Positions 34,159-44,774 of a DNA stretch of 64,000 nucleotides are shown one piece after another. Source of the DNA: Zygnema cylindricum (Eukaryota; Streptophyta; Zygnematophyceae; Zygnematales; Zygnemataceae); NCBI GenBank assembly GCA_037447655.1, contig JBBHKE010002092.1, positions 198,327-262,326 on the forward strand, read 5' to 3'. Within the stretch, counting starts at the first letter, position 1; each line of letters opens with the position of its first letter. A program made the position numbers and the translations under genes. The notes below the pieces were generated by a model. That model was not told the DNA's origin. It did no database searches and saw only the letters and a list, made by a program, of their open reading frames with translations.

Positions 34159-35362
34159 GTAATCAACGTAAAAGAGTGGCAATCAGTAAAATAACCTACA
34201 TTTTCCCTAAGGACTTCACTAAGTTTCCGTGATTGTATATGTTACGATCATCGCAGATGTGTATAAATGTCAAAAATTTATGTTATCCCTTCTTATTTTT
34301 TGAAACCGCTTGTGACGTCACATGTCTTTGCGTGACATTGTACACGTATAGGTCTCAATGTTGAAACCAAAGTCTTGTTGTACATCTGTCATAAAGATCT
34401 CCATGTGCCAAAGTAAGGTTTTTTTCTGTCGTTTTTTTGTAAATATACGAGCCGTACTACGTAAATGTCAACCGAACAAAAAAATAGGAAAAATGAGAAG
34501 TACATTTCGCGTCATCGCCAAATTTAGGATATCTTACATGTTGTCATCTTGTGTTCTTCAACCCACAACCACGCCAAAAAACATCATCTTCAAACGTTTT
34601 TTTAAAAGTCATGGACGTTGTGTTTTAAAACAAAGTATTTTCAAAAAACAAATAGTAACACGGATTCTCATGTGTAAAATAATTTCCAAAAAATTCAAAC
34701 GACTTCAATTGAAGGCGAAAGGTACACTATTCGTTATGTTTTGTCTGTTTCCATCCATCAAAATGCACAATTTGTTTTGTTTTGTCACATTTCGATCAAT
34801 ACAGATTTTTTCATTTCACGGGTGTGAAATTTACGATGCCGTTTCACGAAATCGAGAGAAATCTCTGAGGGCGCCCTAGCAAGTCGCACACGCCGCCTCT
34901 CTCACGTAGCCTCACATTCTCGCCTTAGTAACCTTCACTATTCATCATCCTTTCACGAGGCGACCCTACGCTGACCGGTGGGAAGCTGGAGAAAACAGTT
35001 GGAGTGACGTTTTCCGACCACTGCCAAAGAAATTCAAGCACCTTTTTTGCCATAAAATTTTGAAAACCCACCATTATAATAGTTATGATTTTTTAACCCG
35101 GGTTACTGTAGATAAAATGTCAATTTTATTATGTTGTTTCATCTGAAAATTTTACCACGTTTTTACAAGCTCAAAATTGCCAAAAAGAATTTCTAAATAT
35201 TGTGCTTAATATTTGTTTTTTTTCGTCACTCTTAATCTACCGTTCAATCGGTTATTCTAAAACCAAATTATTATTATTATGATTTTTATTGTTGTTATTT
35301 GTTTGTTTTTCTCTATTATCTTTTTTTATTTAAACAAGAATGAAAAAAACTCGTGGAAACAG
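34159..35362. other. No gene recognised
   Basis: A 173-codon open frame (34358-34879, plus) is Lys/Phe-rich and low in complexity, with no known domain and no splice-linked neighbours. I do not call it a gene. Confidence 0.4.
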
Positions 35363-35431
35363 TAGTGTTGTGTATCGGCAAGAAATTTATCGCGATAACA
35401 CCGATACCGATAGCTATCGTTTATCGAACAG

Positions 35432-36335
35432 TGAAATTCTGTGGTCTCCATTAACCCACAAAATTAGCAACCTATGTAAAGCCTCTAGGATAACATTTGC
35501 CCCTTTCACTTTCTCACTCAATAAGTGCCACCCAGGAACACAAATATTTTGACCACCCTCACTCGTGTGAGGACAAGACTCCCCTAAGTCAAACACAAAA
35601 AGAATCACTGAATTTGCTCCCCTGAGCAGTAAGTTATGGCTGGCCAAAGATGGCCTATAAATACAAAAGGTCAGCTAGAGAGAGGCGCCTCAAATACGCT
35701 AATTCCCTTAACTCCTACTCATAACTACCTACTACTCTACCCTAGGCCAATCAAAAGAGTGTATAGTAGAAGAAGGTACAGTGGCCGATTGTACTTCTTG
35801 TACGGCCATTGTACAACATGGCCTTTTGGTTGACACTTGTCAACTTGGGAGCCATCGCTCCACCTCCCATCTTTCCCAACGTCCAATGATGTGTCGCCAA
35901 GTGGCAAAGCGTGCCGCACTGTCCGGAAGCAGCGGAAGATTCATTCGGGTTTGGCGGGGGCGACGAAGGCCGTCCGATCATATATTTTACACGGCTAGAT
36001 TCGCGTCCGCGAGCGTCATTTGACTATAGATGCCGTTTCGTCAATTTTGGTCTGTTTAAGTCATAGTGACGTTTCGATAACACTTTAATTAATAACCAAA
36101 CCATATAGGTGTATCGTTTTGTTAACGCCTAAGTGGATAAGGCTTACATCTACACAGTACTCCGTAGACCCAGGTTCAAATCCTGCTAAAGGCAGCATTT
36201 TGGTAATCTATCAATCTGTCTGATTGCCTGTCTGCCTGTTTCTTTCTGACTATGGCGGCAGCTATGGTGACTCTCTCCCTCTCTTTACTATAGAGTCTAA
36301 ATTAAGAATTGAATATTAATTACTTCTTTTCAGCA
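35432..36335 (-). repeat. 3' LTR of the copia element
   Basis: 904 bp; the plus strand starts TGAAATTCTGTGGTCTCC and ends TTACTTCTTTTCAGCA. It matches 40699-41614 closely, with small indels. Confidence 0.88.
36121..36206 (+). promoter_or_regulatory. tRNA-like segment, antisense in the LTR (copy 6)
   Basis: TAAGTGGATAAGGC (36130-36143) is a strong A-box with a GCC/GGC D-stem. TCTAC and GTAGA pair as an anticodon-like arm. CAGGTTCAAATCCTG (36171-36185) is a T-arm with the classic TTCAAAT loop and B-box GGTTCAAATCC. TTTT follows at about 36201. Confidence 0.7.
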
Positions 36336-36348
36336 CTCCCCTCAATTT

Positions 36349-37850
36349 TTAGTCAACTTTTAATTTAAGTCCACAATTTTCTCTGCAAAATTTTAACTTA
36401 GGAGAAGGCACCGGTTTTGTCATCATGTCTGCAATCATCTCTTTATCACTTTTGTGAACCAGTTTAATTATTTTTTTCTCAACCTTTTGTCTGACAAAGC
36501 TTAGTCTTATATCCAAATGTTTAGCTTTGAAATGGTGTTTTGGATTAGCTGCAATAGAAATAGCAGCTTGATTATCACAAAAGACATTATGAGTCCCCGA
36601 TTTCATGAACCCAAGTTCTTTGAGTAGAGATTTTACCCACATTAATTCTTAAGTGGCACCACACGAAGCCATGTACTCAGCCTCCATAGTGGATTGAGCA
36701 ACTACTTTCTCCAATTTGCAACACATATCCAATTGTACATCGTCTCAAAGGCACATCCCCATAACTGGCATCACTCCAAGTGGTGATGTCAGTGTGCTCC
36801 CCTCCCAAATGCAACCATAATTCCCTTGTTCCCACCAAATATCTCATCACTCTTTTGGCTACTTCCCAGTCTCTTTTTCTGGGTTCATTTAGACTTCTAC
36901 TGAGAACACCTACAGCTACAGCAATGTCCGGACGTGTACAATTCTTAATGTAAATTAAATTGCCTACGATTTGCCGATAAGGAATTCGTTCCATAAACCT
37001 CTTTTCTTCCTCATCCATCTCATCATTCAAAATCAATATCCCTCTTTCTTCACTCCCCTCCGATACTTTCTTTAGATCCATCGGAGTGGAACCCCCATTT
37101 GCTTTCTCCATCTGAAACTTTTCTAGCATATTACCGATATCTTCTTTCTGAGTGAGTCTTATAATTCTATTCCCTCTATCTCTCTCCATTTGAATCCCCA
37201 AAATGTATTTTGCTTCGCCGAGATCTTTCATGTCAAACCGACTTCTCAGATCCTGTTTGAGTTTGTTAATCATATCTATAGACTTGCTTAAGACTAACAA
37301 ATCATAAACATAAATAGCAATAAATAACACTCCATTTTCATCCTCAAATATATATATGGAGTGATCTGAACTTATTCTAATGTATCACAAACCTGTCAGA
37401 AATTCATCTAATTTTATATTCCACTATCGCGGGGCTTGTTTAAGGCCATAAAGTGATTTTATCAGTTTGCACACCTTGCTTTCTTCTCCACTTTCCAAGA
37501 ATCCTTCCGGTTGCCTCATGTAGATTTCTTCTTCTAACTCTCAGTGTAAGAAAGCGGTTTTAATATCCATCTGATGTATTTCCATATCCTCTGCTGCGGC
37601 TAAACTTAAGAGGATTCTGACAAAGGGAAATCTGACTACTGGTGCAAAGGTTTCTTCATAGTCTATTCCTTCTTTCTACGTATAACTTTTAGCAACCAAC
37701 CTAGCTTTATATCTTTCAATGGAATTATCTGGGTTTAGTTTAAGCTTAAAAACCCACTTACATCCAATCGGTTTTCGATCTGGTGGACAGTCTACTAACT
37801 CCCATGTATTGGCTTCCATGATGGAAGCCATTTCTTCATTGATGCCAGTG
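36349..37850 (-). pseudogene. Copia reverse transcriptase and RNase H, inactive
   Basis: Reading leftward: KPIGCKWVFKLKLNPDNSIE, RYKARLVAKSYT then stop (37676-37678), KEGIDYEETFAPVVRF, MEIHQMDIKTAFLH then stop, [24 protein letters not shown] then stop (37424-37426), and the catalytic box IYVYDLL where YVDD is expected (codon 37304-37306 changed from Asp to Tyr). Then DLGEAKYILGIQMERDRGN, YRQIVGNLIYIKNCTRPDIA, and RNase H TTWSDASYGDVPLRRCTIGY, WVKSLLKELGFMKSG, VFCDNQAAISIAANPKHHFK, KHLDIRLSFVRQKVEKKI. Dead by several independent changes. Confidence 0.9.
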
Positions 37851-37852
37851 AT

Positions 37853-39590
37853 TTAACGGCTGCTCTTTGGGGTATTTATGTCCTCTAAGTATGTCTGAGG
37901 TTCATCTGGGTGAGACATCTTTGTAAGTTGGTTATTTACTTGTCTTTCTTGAAGCCGTTTACTACTTCTTCCTCCTTCAAAATTTGACGCCGGTATAGAA
38001 GGCATCCTCGAATTTCGTTTAGGAATTTTTTCAACTCCCCTGTCTTCCAATTCCAGTAATTGATCAAGTTCCTCGTCGGTTTTCGTATTGTGGCGTTTCT
38101 TCGGATATTGTCTTTTCGTCCTTCTCTTTTGGTATCTCTGCAAATTGTTCCTTCTCCTCGTCTTCCTTCTCTTCATTTCCAAAGTCAAAGTCAGAAAACT
38201 GACCCGGTTCAAATCTGATTTTTACTTCTTTGTTATATTTGAATGGATCAATAGACTTTACTTCATTCATCACAACTATGTGTTTTACCAAAATTATATC
38301 TCTCTTTTTCAAGTCATACACTCGATATCCTTTTGTGCTCTCATCATATCCTACAAGATATCACGGTTTCTTTCTTCCCTTTAACTTCCATTTAGTTTTA
38401 TCGGAATCCAAACTGTAGACTTGATATCCGAATGCTCTCATACTAGACAAATCTGGTTTTCTTCCCGTCCACCTTTCATACGGAGTTTCCTCCTTATTTG
38501 CCAAAGTTGGCACTCTATTTTTGATGAAGTTAGTATAGTTCATAGACTCAGCCCAAAACTGCAATCCTACTCTTTTATCAGTTAGCATACTTTTGGACAT
38601 ATCTCCTAAAGTTCACTTCACTCTTTTTGCTACTCCATTTTGTTCCGGATTTTAAGGAACAGTTTTCTCATGATGGATTCCTTCTTCATTAAGAAATTCT
38701 TCAAATTCTTTTGAGGTGTATTCTTTCTCATGATCACTTGATATCTCTTTTATTGACGTTTCATGTAATTTTTAACTCCAATCTTTGTATTCTTTGAAAC
38801 ATGTTAGTACCTTTGACTTATGTCTAAGAAAATATACCTTAGTGTATCTAGACCAATCATCTGTAATGGTTAGCATCCATCTCTTCCCCCCATGTGAAGC
38901 ATACGTAGCTGGTCCCCAAACATCATTGTGAACTAGATCTAATACTTTCTCTCTTCTAAATGTGGATGCCTTTGGAAATGGGAGTCTATGAATCTTCCCT
39001 TGGGCACATCCACTACTATCATGTGAGGTCTCATCATCTCTAAACGCAATCCTATCCACTATTCCTTTTTTCTTCATTTTCTTTAATCGGTCTAGATTCA
39101 CATGCCCCAACCTCTTGTGGCAAAGCATCATATCCCTTCCACATGAGTAGAGAACACCCTTTTCATTGCATAATACAATTCTGAACATTCCTTGACTACC
39201 CTTTTCAGCTATGAAATAAACCTCATTATCAAAGCTAGCTGTAAAGATTCCTTTCTTGGTTCCTGTTTCGAACTCTTTTTCATCTAAAACAACTGTAGAG
39301 ACTAGATTTTTGCTAAGATATGGAATGTAAATAACATTTGAGAGTGTTACAATTGAAACCTTTCCATCAACTAGAACTTTTAAATCAACCGATCCAACAA
39401 GACTTATGGTTTCTACTCTACCATCTCCATACTTGATCTCAACTGTTGGAATCTTTCTTAATTTAGTAAACCACCTCTTTTCCTTGCACATATGCATCGA
39501 GGCCCCTGAGTCTATGATCCACCCATCCTCAGGTGGATCCCTCTTACCTCCGAAAGCACACTTTTGTCTCCGTAGAATTTTTGCATGCTT
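37853..39590 (-). pseudogene. Copia protease, integrase and linker region
   Basis: Protease GWIIDSGASMHMCKEKRWFT has an intact DSGA. GAG-pre-integrase: MMLCHKRLGHVNLDRLKKMK. Integrase core: VLDLVHNDVWGPATYASHGG, WMLTITDDWSRYTKVYFLRH, then after a break VKRMSKSMLTDKRVGLQFWA and MNYTNFIKNRVPTLANKEET, PYERWTGRKPDLSSMRAFGY. A charged linker (KEDEEKEQFAEIPKEKDEKT) leads to the reverse transcriptase. Frame shifts and stops separate the blocks (for example near 38600 and 38772). Confidence 0.88.
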
Positions 39591-39727
39591 CTCAGTGTTT
39601 TTGGTTTAAGAAGAAGCTCCTCGAGCTCCTCTTCCGGTTTCTGTTACTTCATCTTATCCCTCGTCATGAACTTGAGTTAGAAAAGCCTTTTTCTTTCCTC
39701 TATCTCTTGGGGAACCTTGTTCATATT

Positions 39728-40718
39728 TCAGTCGGAGATTTGCAAGTTTGACACACTATGCCATATAATGTCCCGGTTTCTTGCAGAAGTGACATAGTCC
39801 ACCTCGAGGAGCTCCTCTCCCATGTCGATAAAATCTGCCACTTCCTTCTCCTCTTCCTCCAAAGTTTCAATAGGGATCCTTTCACCTTTCCTCATCACGT
39901 TTCCGCCAATCAGAACCTGCAGCCAATGCTTGAACACTCGGAATTCATCTCCTAAGTTCTATGGTACTCTCTTTTACTAAAATTTTCTCATCCCAATTGC
40001 AATTGCTATCACCTAGATCCTGCAACCGATTAATGATATTCTTATACTCTTCAGGTAGCTTTATTATCAGTGTATTTACTCGTTATCTCTCAGACCATGA
40101 GTTACCTGCACTCTTTAGTTATCCAAATAATGCTCCTATATCATTGCAATAATCATTCATACTTCCTCCTTTGTAAGTATAAGCTGAAATTTTATTTTTT
40201 GCCAACTGTTGCTGCTGCATTGACCCACTTTTATATTTGTTTACAAGAGATACCCAAATCTGAGAGGAAGATCTAACATGCATAAAAGGAATGGCAATAC
40301 CCTTCACTACACTTTTGATAATTAGTAGCTTAGTCACCTTGTCCTTATAGTTCCAATTTTCATATTCTGACCGTTCGGTTTGACTCTTTGTCACCATTGC
40401 TGGTGGTGCTGCTGCCAGTATCGTCCTTGATAATGGAGTCCCTTGAGAAGCAGCTCCTCCCTTTTCTCCTTCTATGATTAACTCCTCCCCTTCCTCGTCA
40501 GCGTTTGTGATGGTGGCTGTGGTGGTGGAGGCGCCAGAAAAACGTGTTCCTCCAAACTCAGGTGGAGGTGGACATCGAATTTGCCCGGACACTATGCCCC
40601 ATAGGGGCTTCTCAAAAGGTTCCCCCTCCATCATCATTTCCCAATGAAGAAATTCAGATCCATCAAATATGGGCACCCTAGAGGGTGGGCCCATAACCTG
40701 AAATTCTGTGGCCTCCAT
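39728..40718 (-). pseudogene. Copia gag starting inside the 5' LTR
   Basis: ATG at 40718-40716 is 20 bases inside the LTR: MEATEFQVMGPPSRVPIFDG, FLHWEMMMEGEPFEKPLWGI, then YENWNYKDKVTKLLIIKSVV and YKSGSMQQQQLAKNKISAYT. Frame changes follow (40119), then KLPEEYKNIINRL and a degraded zinc-knuckle region near 39770-39800. The layout matches the intact gag at 16637. Confidence 0.85.
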
Positions 40719-41614
40719 TATCCCACAAAATTAGCAGCCTATGTAAAGCCTCTAGGATAACATTTGCCCCTTTCACTTTCTAACTCAATAAGTGCCGCCC
40801 TGACACACAAATATTCTGACCACCCTCACCCGTGTGAGGACAAGACTCCCTTGAGTGAAACGCAAAAAGAATCTTTGAATTTGCTCAGGGCTCCCATGAG
40901 CAGTAAGTTATGGCTGGCCAAAGATGGCATATAAAATACAAAAGGTCACTTCGAGAGAGGCGCCTCAAACACGATAAGTCCCTTAACTCCTACTCATAAC
41001 TACCTACTACTCTACCCTAGGCCAATCAAAAGAGTGTATAGTACAAGAAGGTACAGTGGCCGATTGTACTTCTTGTACGGCCATTATACAACATAGCCTT
41101 TTGGTTGACTCTTGTCAACTTGGGAGCCATCGTTCCACCTCCCATCTTTCCCGACGTCCAATGATGTGTCGCCACGTGACAAAGCGCGCCGCGCTGTCCG
41201 GAAGCCGCCGAAGATTCATTCGGGTTTTGCAGGGGCAACGAAGGCCGTCCGATCATATATTTTACACGGTTAGATTCGCGTCCGCGAGCGCTGTTTGACT
41301 GTAGATGCCGTTTCGTCAATTTTGGTCTGTTTAAGTCAAAGTGACGTTTCGATAACACTTTAATTAATAACCAAACCATATACGTGTATCGTTTTGTTAA
41401 CGCCTAAGTGGATAAGGCTTACATCTACACAGTACTCCGTAGACCCAGGTTCAAATCTTGCTAAAAGCAGCATTTTGGTAATTTATCAATCTGTCTGATT
41501 GCCTGCCTATCTGCCTGTTTCTTTCTAACTATGGCGGCATCTATGGTGACTCTCTCCCTCTCTTTACTATAGAGTCTAAATTAAGAATTGAATATTAGTT
41601 ACTTCTTTTCAACA
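40699..41614 (-). repeat. 5' LTR of the copia element
   Basis: 916 bp; the plus strand starts TGAAATTCTGTGGCCTCC and ends TAGTTACTTCTTTTCAACA. It includes the first 20 bp of gag. Confidence 0.88.
41395..41480 (+). promoter_or_regulatory. tRNA-like segment, antisense in the LTR (copy 7)
   Basis: A-box TAAGTGGATAAGGC (41405-41418) and T-arm CAGGTTCAAATCTTG (41446-41460), where one C-to-T change leaves a G-T pair. TTTT follows at about 41475. Confidence 0.68.
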
Positions 41615-42021
41615 AACCGTCAAAGCTTCTGATATATCCCTCCGAGACCAACAAATTCCTTATCGGCGATAAATGGAAAAAATATAGTACGCTATATAAT
41701 AGTACTTTATAATATACTGTATTATATTTTTCATTATTTGTAGCGTGGCATGCCACGTGTAGCAATCTGTTCCATTCTCGGTGTAATGGAATAACGACGG
41801 TTCACTACGACGGAAGAAACTGTACAATTGTACGATACAAACCGTACAATTATCGCCGATAGTTATCAGTACCAGTGTTATCGCAATAATAAACAGATGT
41901 TGGCGGTTTCTTATCACCGATAACACCAGTTTAGATATATTGTGCTAATGTATCAATTATCGACAAGTCAAAAAAAGGTGCATATCGATTATCTGCAAAA
42001 CCCTGCCGATACACAACACTA

Positions 42022-43056
42022 GGAAATAAAGTTTTGAAGCGCGTGGAAATTGCCAAAAAGGCAACCGTACAGAGCAGGCAGGGGAAACAACACTTTTTAA
42101 CCATGGGCACCATCCATGGACAAAGGGATGAAAAGGAAAACGTCTACAAACGTCACAAAAAACGATGCGACGTCACCAACAATTTTGAACAATCAGGTGC
42201 GGCATCACAAATTGTAGACGTTGACAATCGTCACGAACATTGTCAACGTATACAACCATCACACCCTTAAGTTACAATTATTTTGTTACAGATACAGACA
42301 CCGAAAATCCAGGTCATCCCGATTTGCGCTAAAAAACAAAGTAAGTTCGCTAAGTTTCAAGTATATGGAGACACACCCTAAGTGCGTTAGCTTTACTTGC
42401 AAAGTTTAAACTTCGCCGTGCGTTCCACAAAATTGGTTCTACAGGACCGTTAGTTTGAAAAGCAACAAAGGTCGCGCCTCTCGCCAAGTCATGGACGACC
42501 GTGTACCTCGTAACCATACAATTTTCACTCCTAGATTAAAAACTTTTTCAAACCGAGGGCGGCGCCAGCTAACGTGAATATGTTCACTAACGTTAAGGTC
42601 CAAAATTCCAAGGACTAAGACCAAGCTTGTTTGTTCTTGCGGAGGGACCAAGTATGGAAATAGTACTCCAAGAGTACTTTAGGCGGGCGTTTCGCCATTT
42701 TCATTCACTTTTTCTTTCTTCATTTCCTTCATTGATACAAACTTAATCCTAATTGAATTTTGCTACCATTCCCCCTCCCTATCACTTAATTCAGCAATTT
42801 ACCTCACAGATAAAGTATGAAATGAGTAAATCGATATTGAAAAGACTGAATCTGAATCGAAATGCGCAAAAAAGTAATAAATTACACAATACAGAAGGGA
42901 ATTAACTCAAATCGATTATCAACGTGCTCACATTTCATACATTTAATTCTCATGAACATAGATAGAGACATTAAACAATTCAGAAGAGGAAATCTCACAT
43001 TAAATCTCATCCATTAACTTTACAATGATTTCTCCTTGGTTGTACCAAATCCCTCA
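42022..43056. other. No gene recognised
   Basis: Short open frames only (for example 42034-42270 plus and 42439-42651 minus), none with a known domain. Words like GACGTC and CGTCACAAA recur around 42150-42250 without clear structure. Confidence 0.4.
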
Positions 43057-43261
43057 CTACACCGTGAATCGTTATTAGCGCATAGAAATTATTAGTGTAA
43101 AGAAAAAAATAGCGTCATTCATTCTAATATAGTGCCAGGAGACGTGGCAGATTATGGTCCACGTCTTTAAGTAGTGTAATTTATTGTATTTAAGGTATCA
43201 ATGTCAAAATGTTGGGGTGCCGATATAGCGTACATAAGGCTAATAACGATACACGGTGTAG
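43057..43261. mobile_element. 205-bp inverted-repeat element (MITE)
   Basis: The ends CTACACCGTGAATCGTTATT and, on the other strand, CTACACCGTGTATCGTTATT agree over about 20 of 21 bases. Single ends of the same type occur at 5724-5751 and 45241-45265. There is no coding capacity and no clear target duplication. Confidence 0.8.
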
Positions 43262-43277
43262 CTGGCATTCTAACCTA

Positions 43278-43998
43278 GGGTAGAATTCCATTAGGCGGTC
43301 CCAATAAATGTACGGACAAGTTTACTTGCAACGTTTACTGGAAGACTGTTCCATTTTGGAAGACTTTTCCATTTTGTCGGGCCAGTAACAAACCTTCCTC
43401 AATTATGATTGGCGCCACAAAGAATAAAGTCCAGATTTTGAAAATCTTAAAAAAATCACAAACGGAAAGTCATAACAAAATATCTGTATGACAAGAGGTA
43501 GTTAATGATTCAAACATAAAGTTTGCGGCCATAATTTGATTTTGAAAATGGAAATCAACATTTCGAAATGGAATGGCAAAAAGACACGGCAAACTTTGAA
43601 TGTCGTTGGATGTTAGACGGAGCGTGCGAGGATATTTTCGGCTCACCTGCATCTAGCATGGCAGGCGGCACATGGCCTGTACGACGTGTAGACCTGCGAT
43701 CGCTTGTTAAATCGGTTTTTTTTTGCATTTTCATGTGTACCAATGGTACACGGCCAGTATCGAGTAACTCTCCTCGCGAGGAGATTATCTTCAGATAGGA
43801 TGATGGGCGCGATTGCTTCGCGGATCTAAAAAAGTGAAATATCTAATGGCCAGGAACTACGCCTACATCATTGGAGCCTTTCGACACCTTTCTTGTAACG
43901 ATATTTCGACAAAAAAAGGTACGGCTTTGTACGGCGCTGTAAGAAAACGTACGGCGTCTAGTAACAAACCCCACTTTTCGTCTAATGGAATTCTAACC
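43278..43998. mobile_element. Tourist-like inverted-repeat element, first of a pair
   Basis: Left end GGGTAGAATTCCATTAGGCG and complement of the right end GGTTAGAATTCCATTAGACG. Flanking triplets are CTA and TTA. A palindromic CTCCTCGCGAGGAG lies at about 43773. No transposase was seen. Confidence 0.7.
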
Positions 43999-44001
43999 TT
44001 A

Positions 44002-44771
44002 GGGTAACCTTCCATCAGGCGTTCCCAGTAATTGTACGATCGCGTTTACCGGCAGTAATATTTGTAACACTTTTCCATCAGGTCGTGCCAGTGAATCAAA
44101 AAAATATTACGTGTTTGATTGCGATTGGTACCACATAAGATCCTGTTGAGCCGGTCAGGAATAATGAAAGTTTTGAACAGTACAAAATCTCAGCTGCCTA
44201 TCTGTACGGGCGGACGCCGATTAAAATATCTAGTAGCGTCACGCTAATGTACAATCTAAACGTTCTTGTATTTGTCGTTGTTCCAACGGCCACGAAAATC
44301 GTTGCAAAATGAAAATTTGTACAAATGTCCATGAATGTACCATTTTGTACATTCATGTATTATCGCTATACCAGCGGAGGCGTGACATGATGTCCTACAA
44401 CAAAGATTTTGTCGTCGAACAGGGTGGCTATGATGCCATAAGATACACGCCATTTGCCACATGTAAGTTTAGAGCTTCACGTTCGTTGTGGGTCGACTCT
44501 GATTTTACAAGTGGACCAATACACGCGTCCAGTAAGCGCAATGTCTTCTTGAGGACAGTCGGAGGAGACTCGCCAAGTACTGGGTGGAAGGGGCGTTTGC
44601 GTCGAGAATTAAAAATCGGACGGTGGGAGTTTTCGCCAAAAAGTTTGGAGAATCTTTACGAAGTTTTAGTAAACATCTTTTGTAAAAAAAAAAAAAAAAC
44701 AGTACTGTATCGTACGAAAAGGTACTTTCTCCAGTAAACAACCCCACATTTTGCCTGATGGGTGGTTACCC
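44002..44771. mobile_element. Tourist-like inverted-repeat element, second of a pair
   Basis: Left end GGGTAACCTTCCATCAGGCG and complement of the right end GGGTAACCACCCATCAGGCA. TTA flanks both sides (43999-44001 and 44772-44774), the 3-bp target duplication typical of PIF/Harbinger and Tourist elements. The left TTA is shared with the preceding element. It contains a 142-codon open frame (44309-44737) with no known domain. Confidence 0.75.
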
Positions 44772-44774
44772 TTA

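Larger units (their letters stand above)
35432..41614 (-). mobile_element. Nearly full-length but dead copia retrotransposon
   Basis: LTRs at 40699-41614 (5') and 35432-36335 (3') flank gag, protease, integrase, reverse transcriptase and RNase H on the minus strand. Flanks AACAG and AACCG agree at four of five bases. The LTR ends (TGTTG type...TTTCA) and the gag start identify it as the coding relative of the gag-only element at 15253-20095. Confidence 0.9.
35363..42021. mobile_element. hAT-like inverted-repeat element, split by a copia insertion
   Basis: Ends are TAGTGTTGTGTATCGGCA (35363) and its exact complement ending at 42021. Flanks GGAAACAG and GGAAATAA look like a worn 8-bp target duplication. 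Without the copia element the unit is about 476 bp. It holds the palindrome GTGGCATGCCAC and TTATCG/CGATAA words, and the right arm has CTCCGAGACCAACAAATTCC as in the related element at 59746-60535. No transposase is encoded. Confidence 0.8.

Noticed and set aside
34358-34879. 173-codon plus-strand frame
   Set aside because: Lys/Phe-rich, no domain, no splice-linked neighbours, in sequence between transposons; a chance frame is more likely.
36121-36206. Calling the tRNA-like LTR segments real tRNA genes
   Set aside because: The anticodon-like loop is 9-10 bases, acceptor stems do not close, and they recur inside LTRs; they are tRNA-like, not functional tRNAs.
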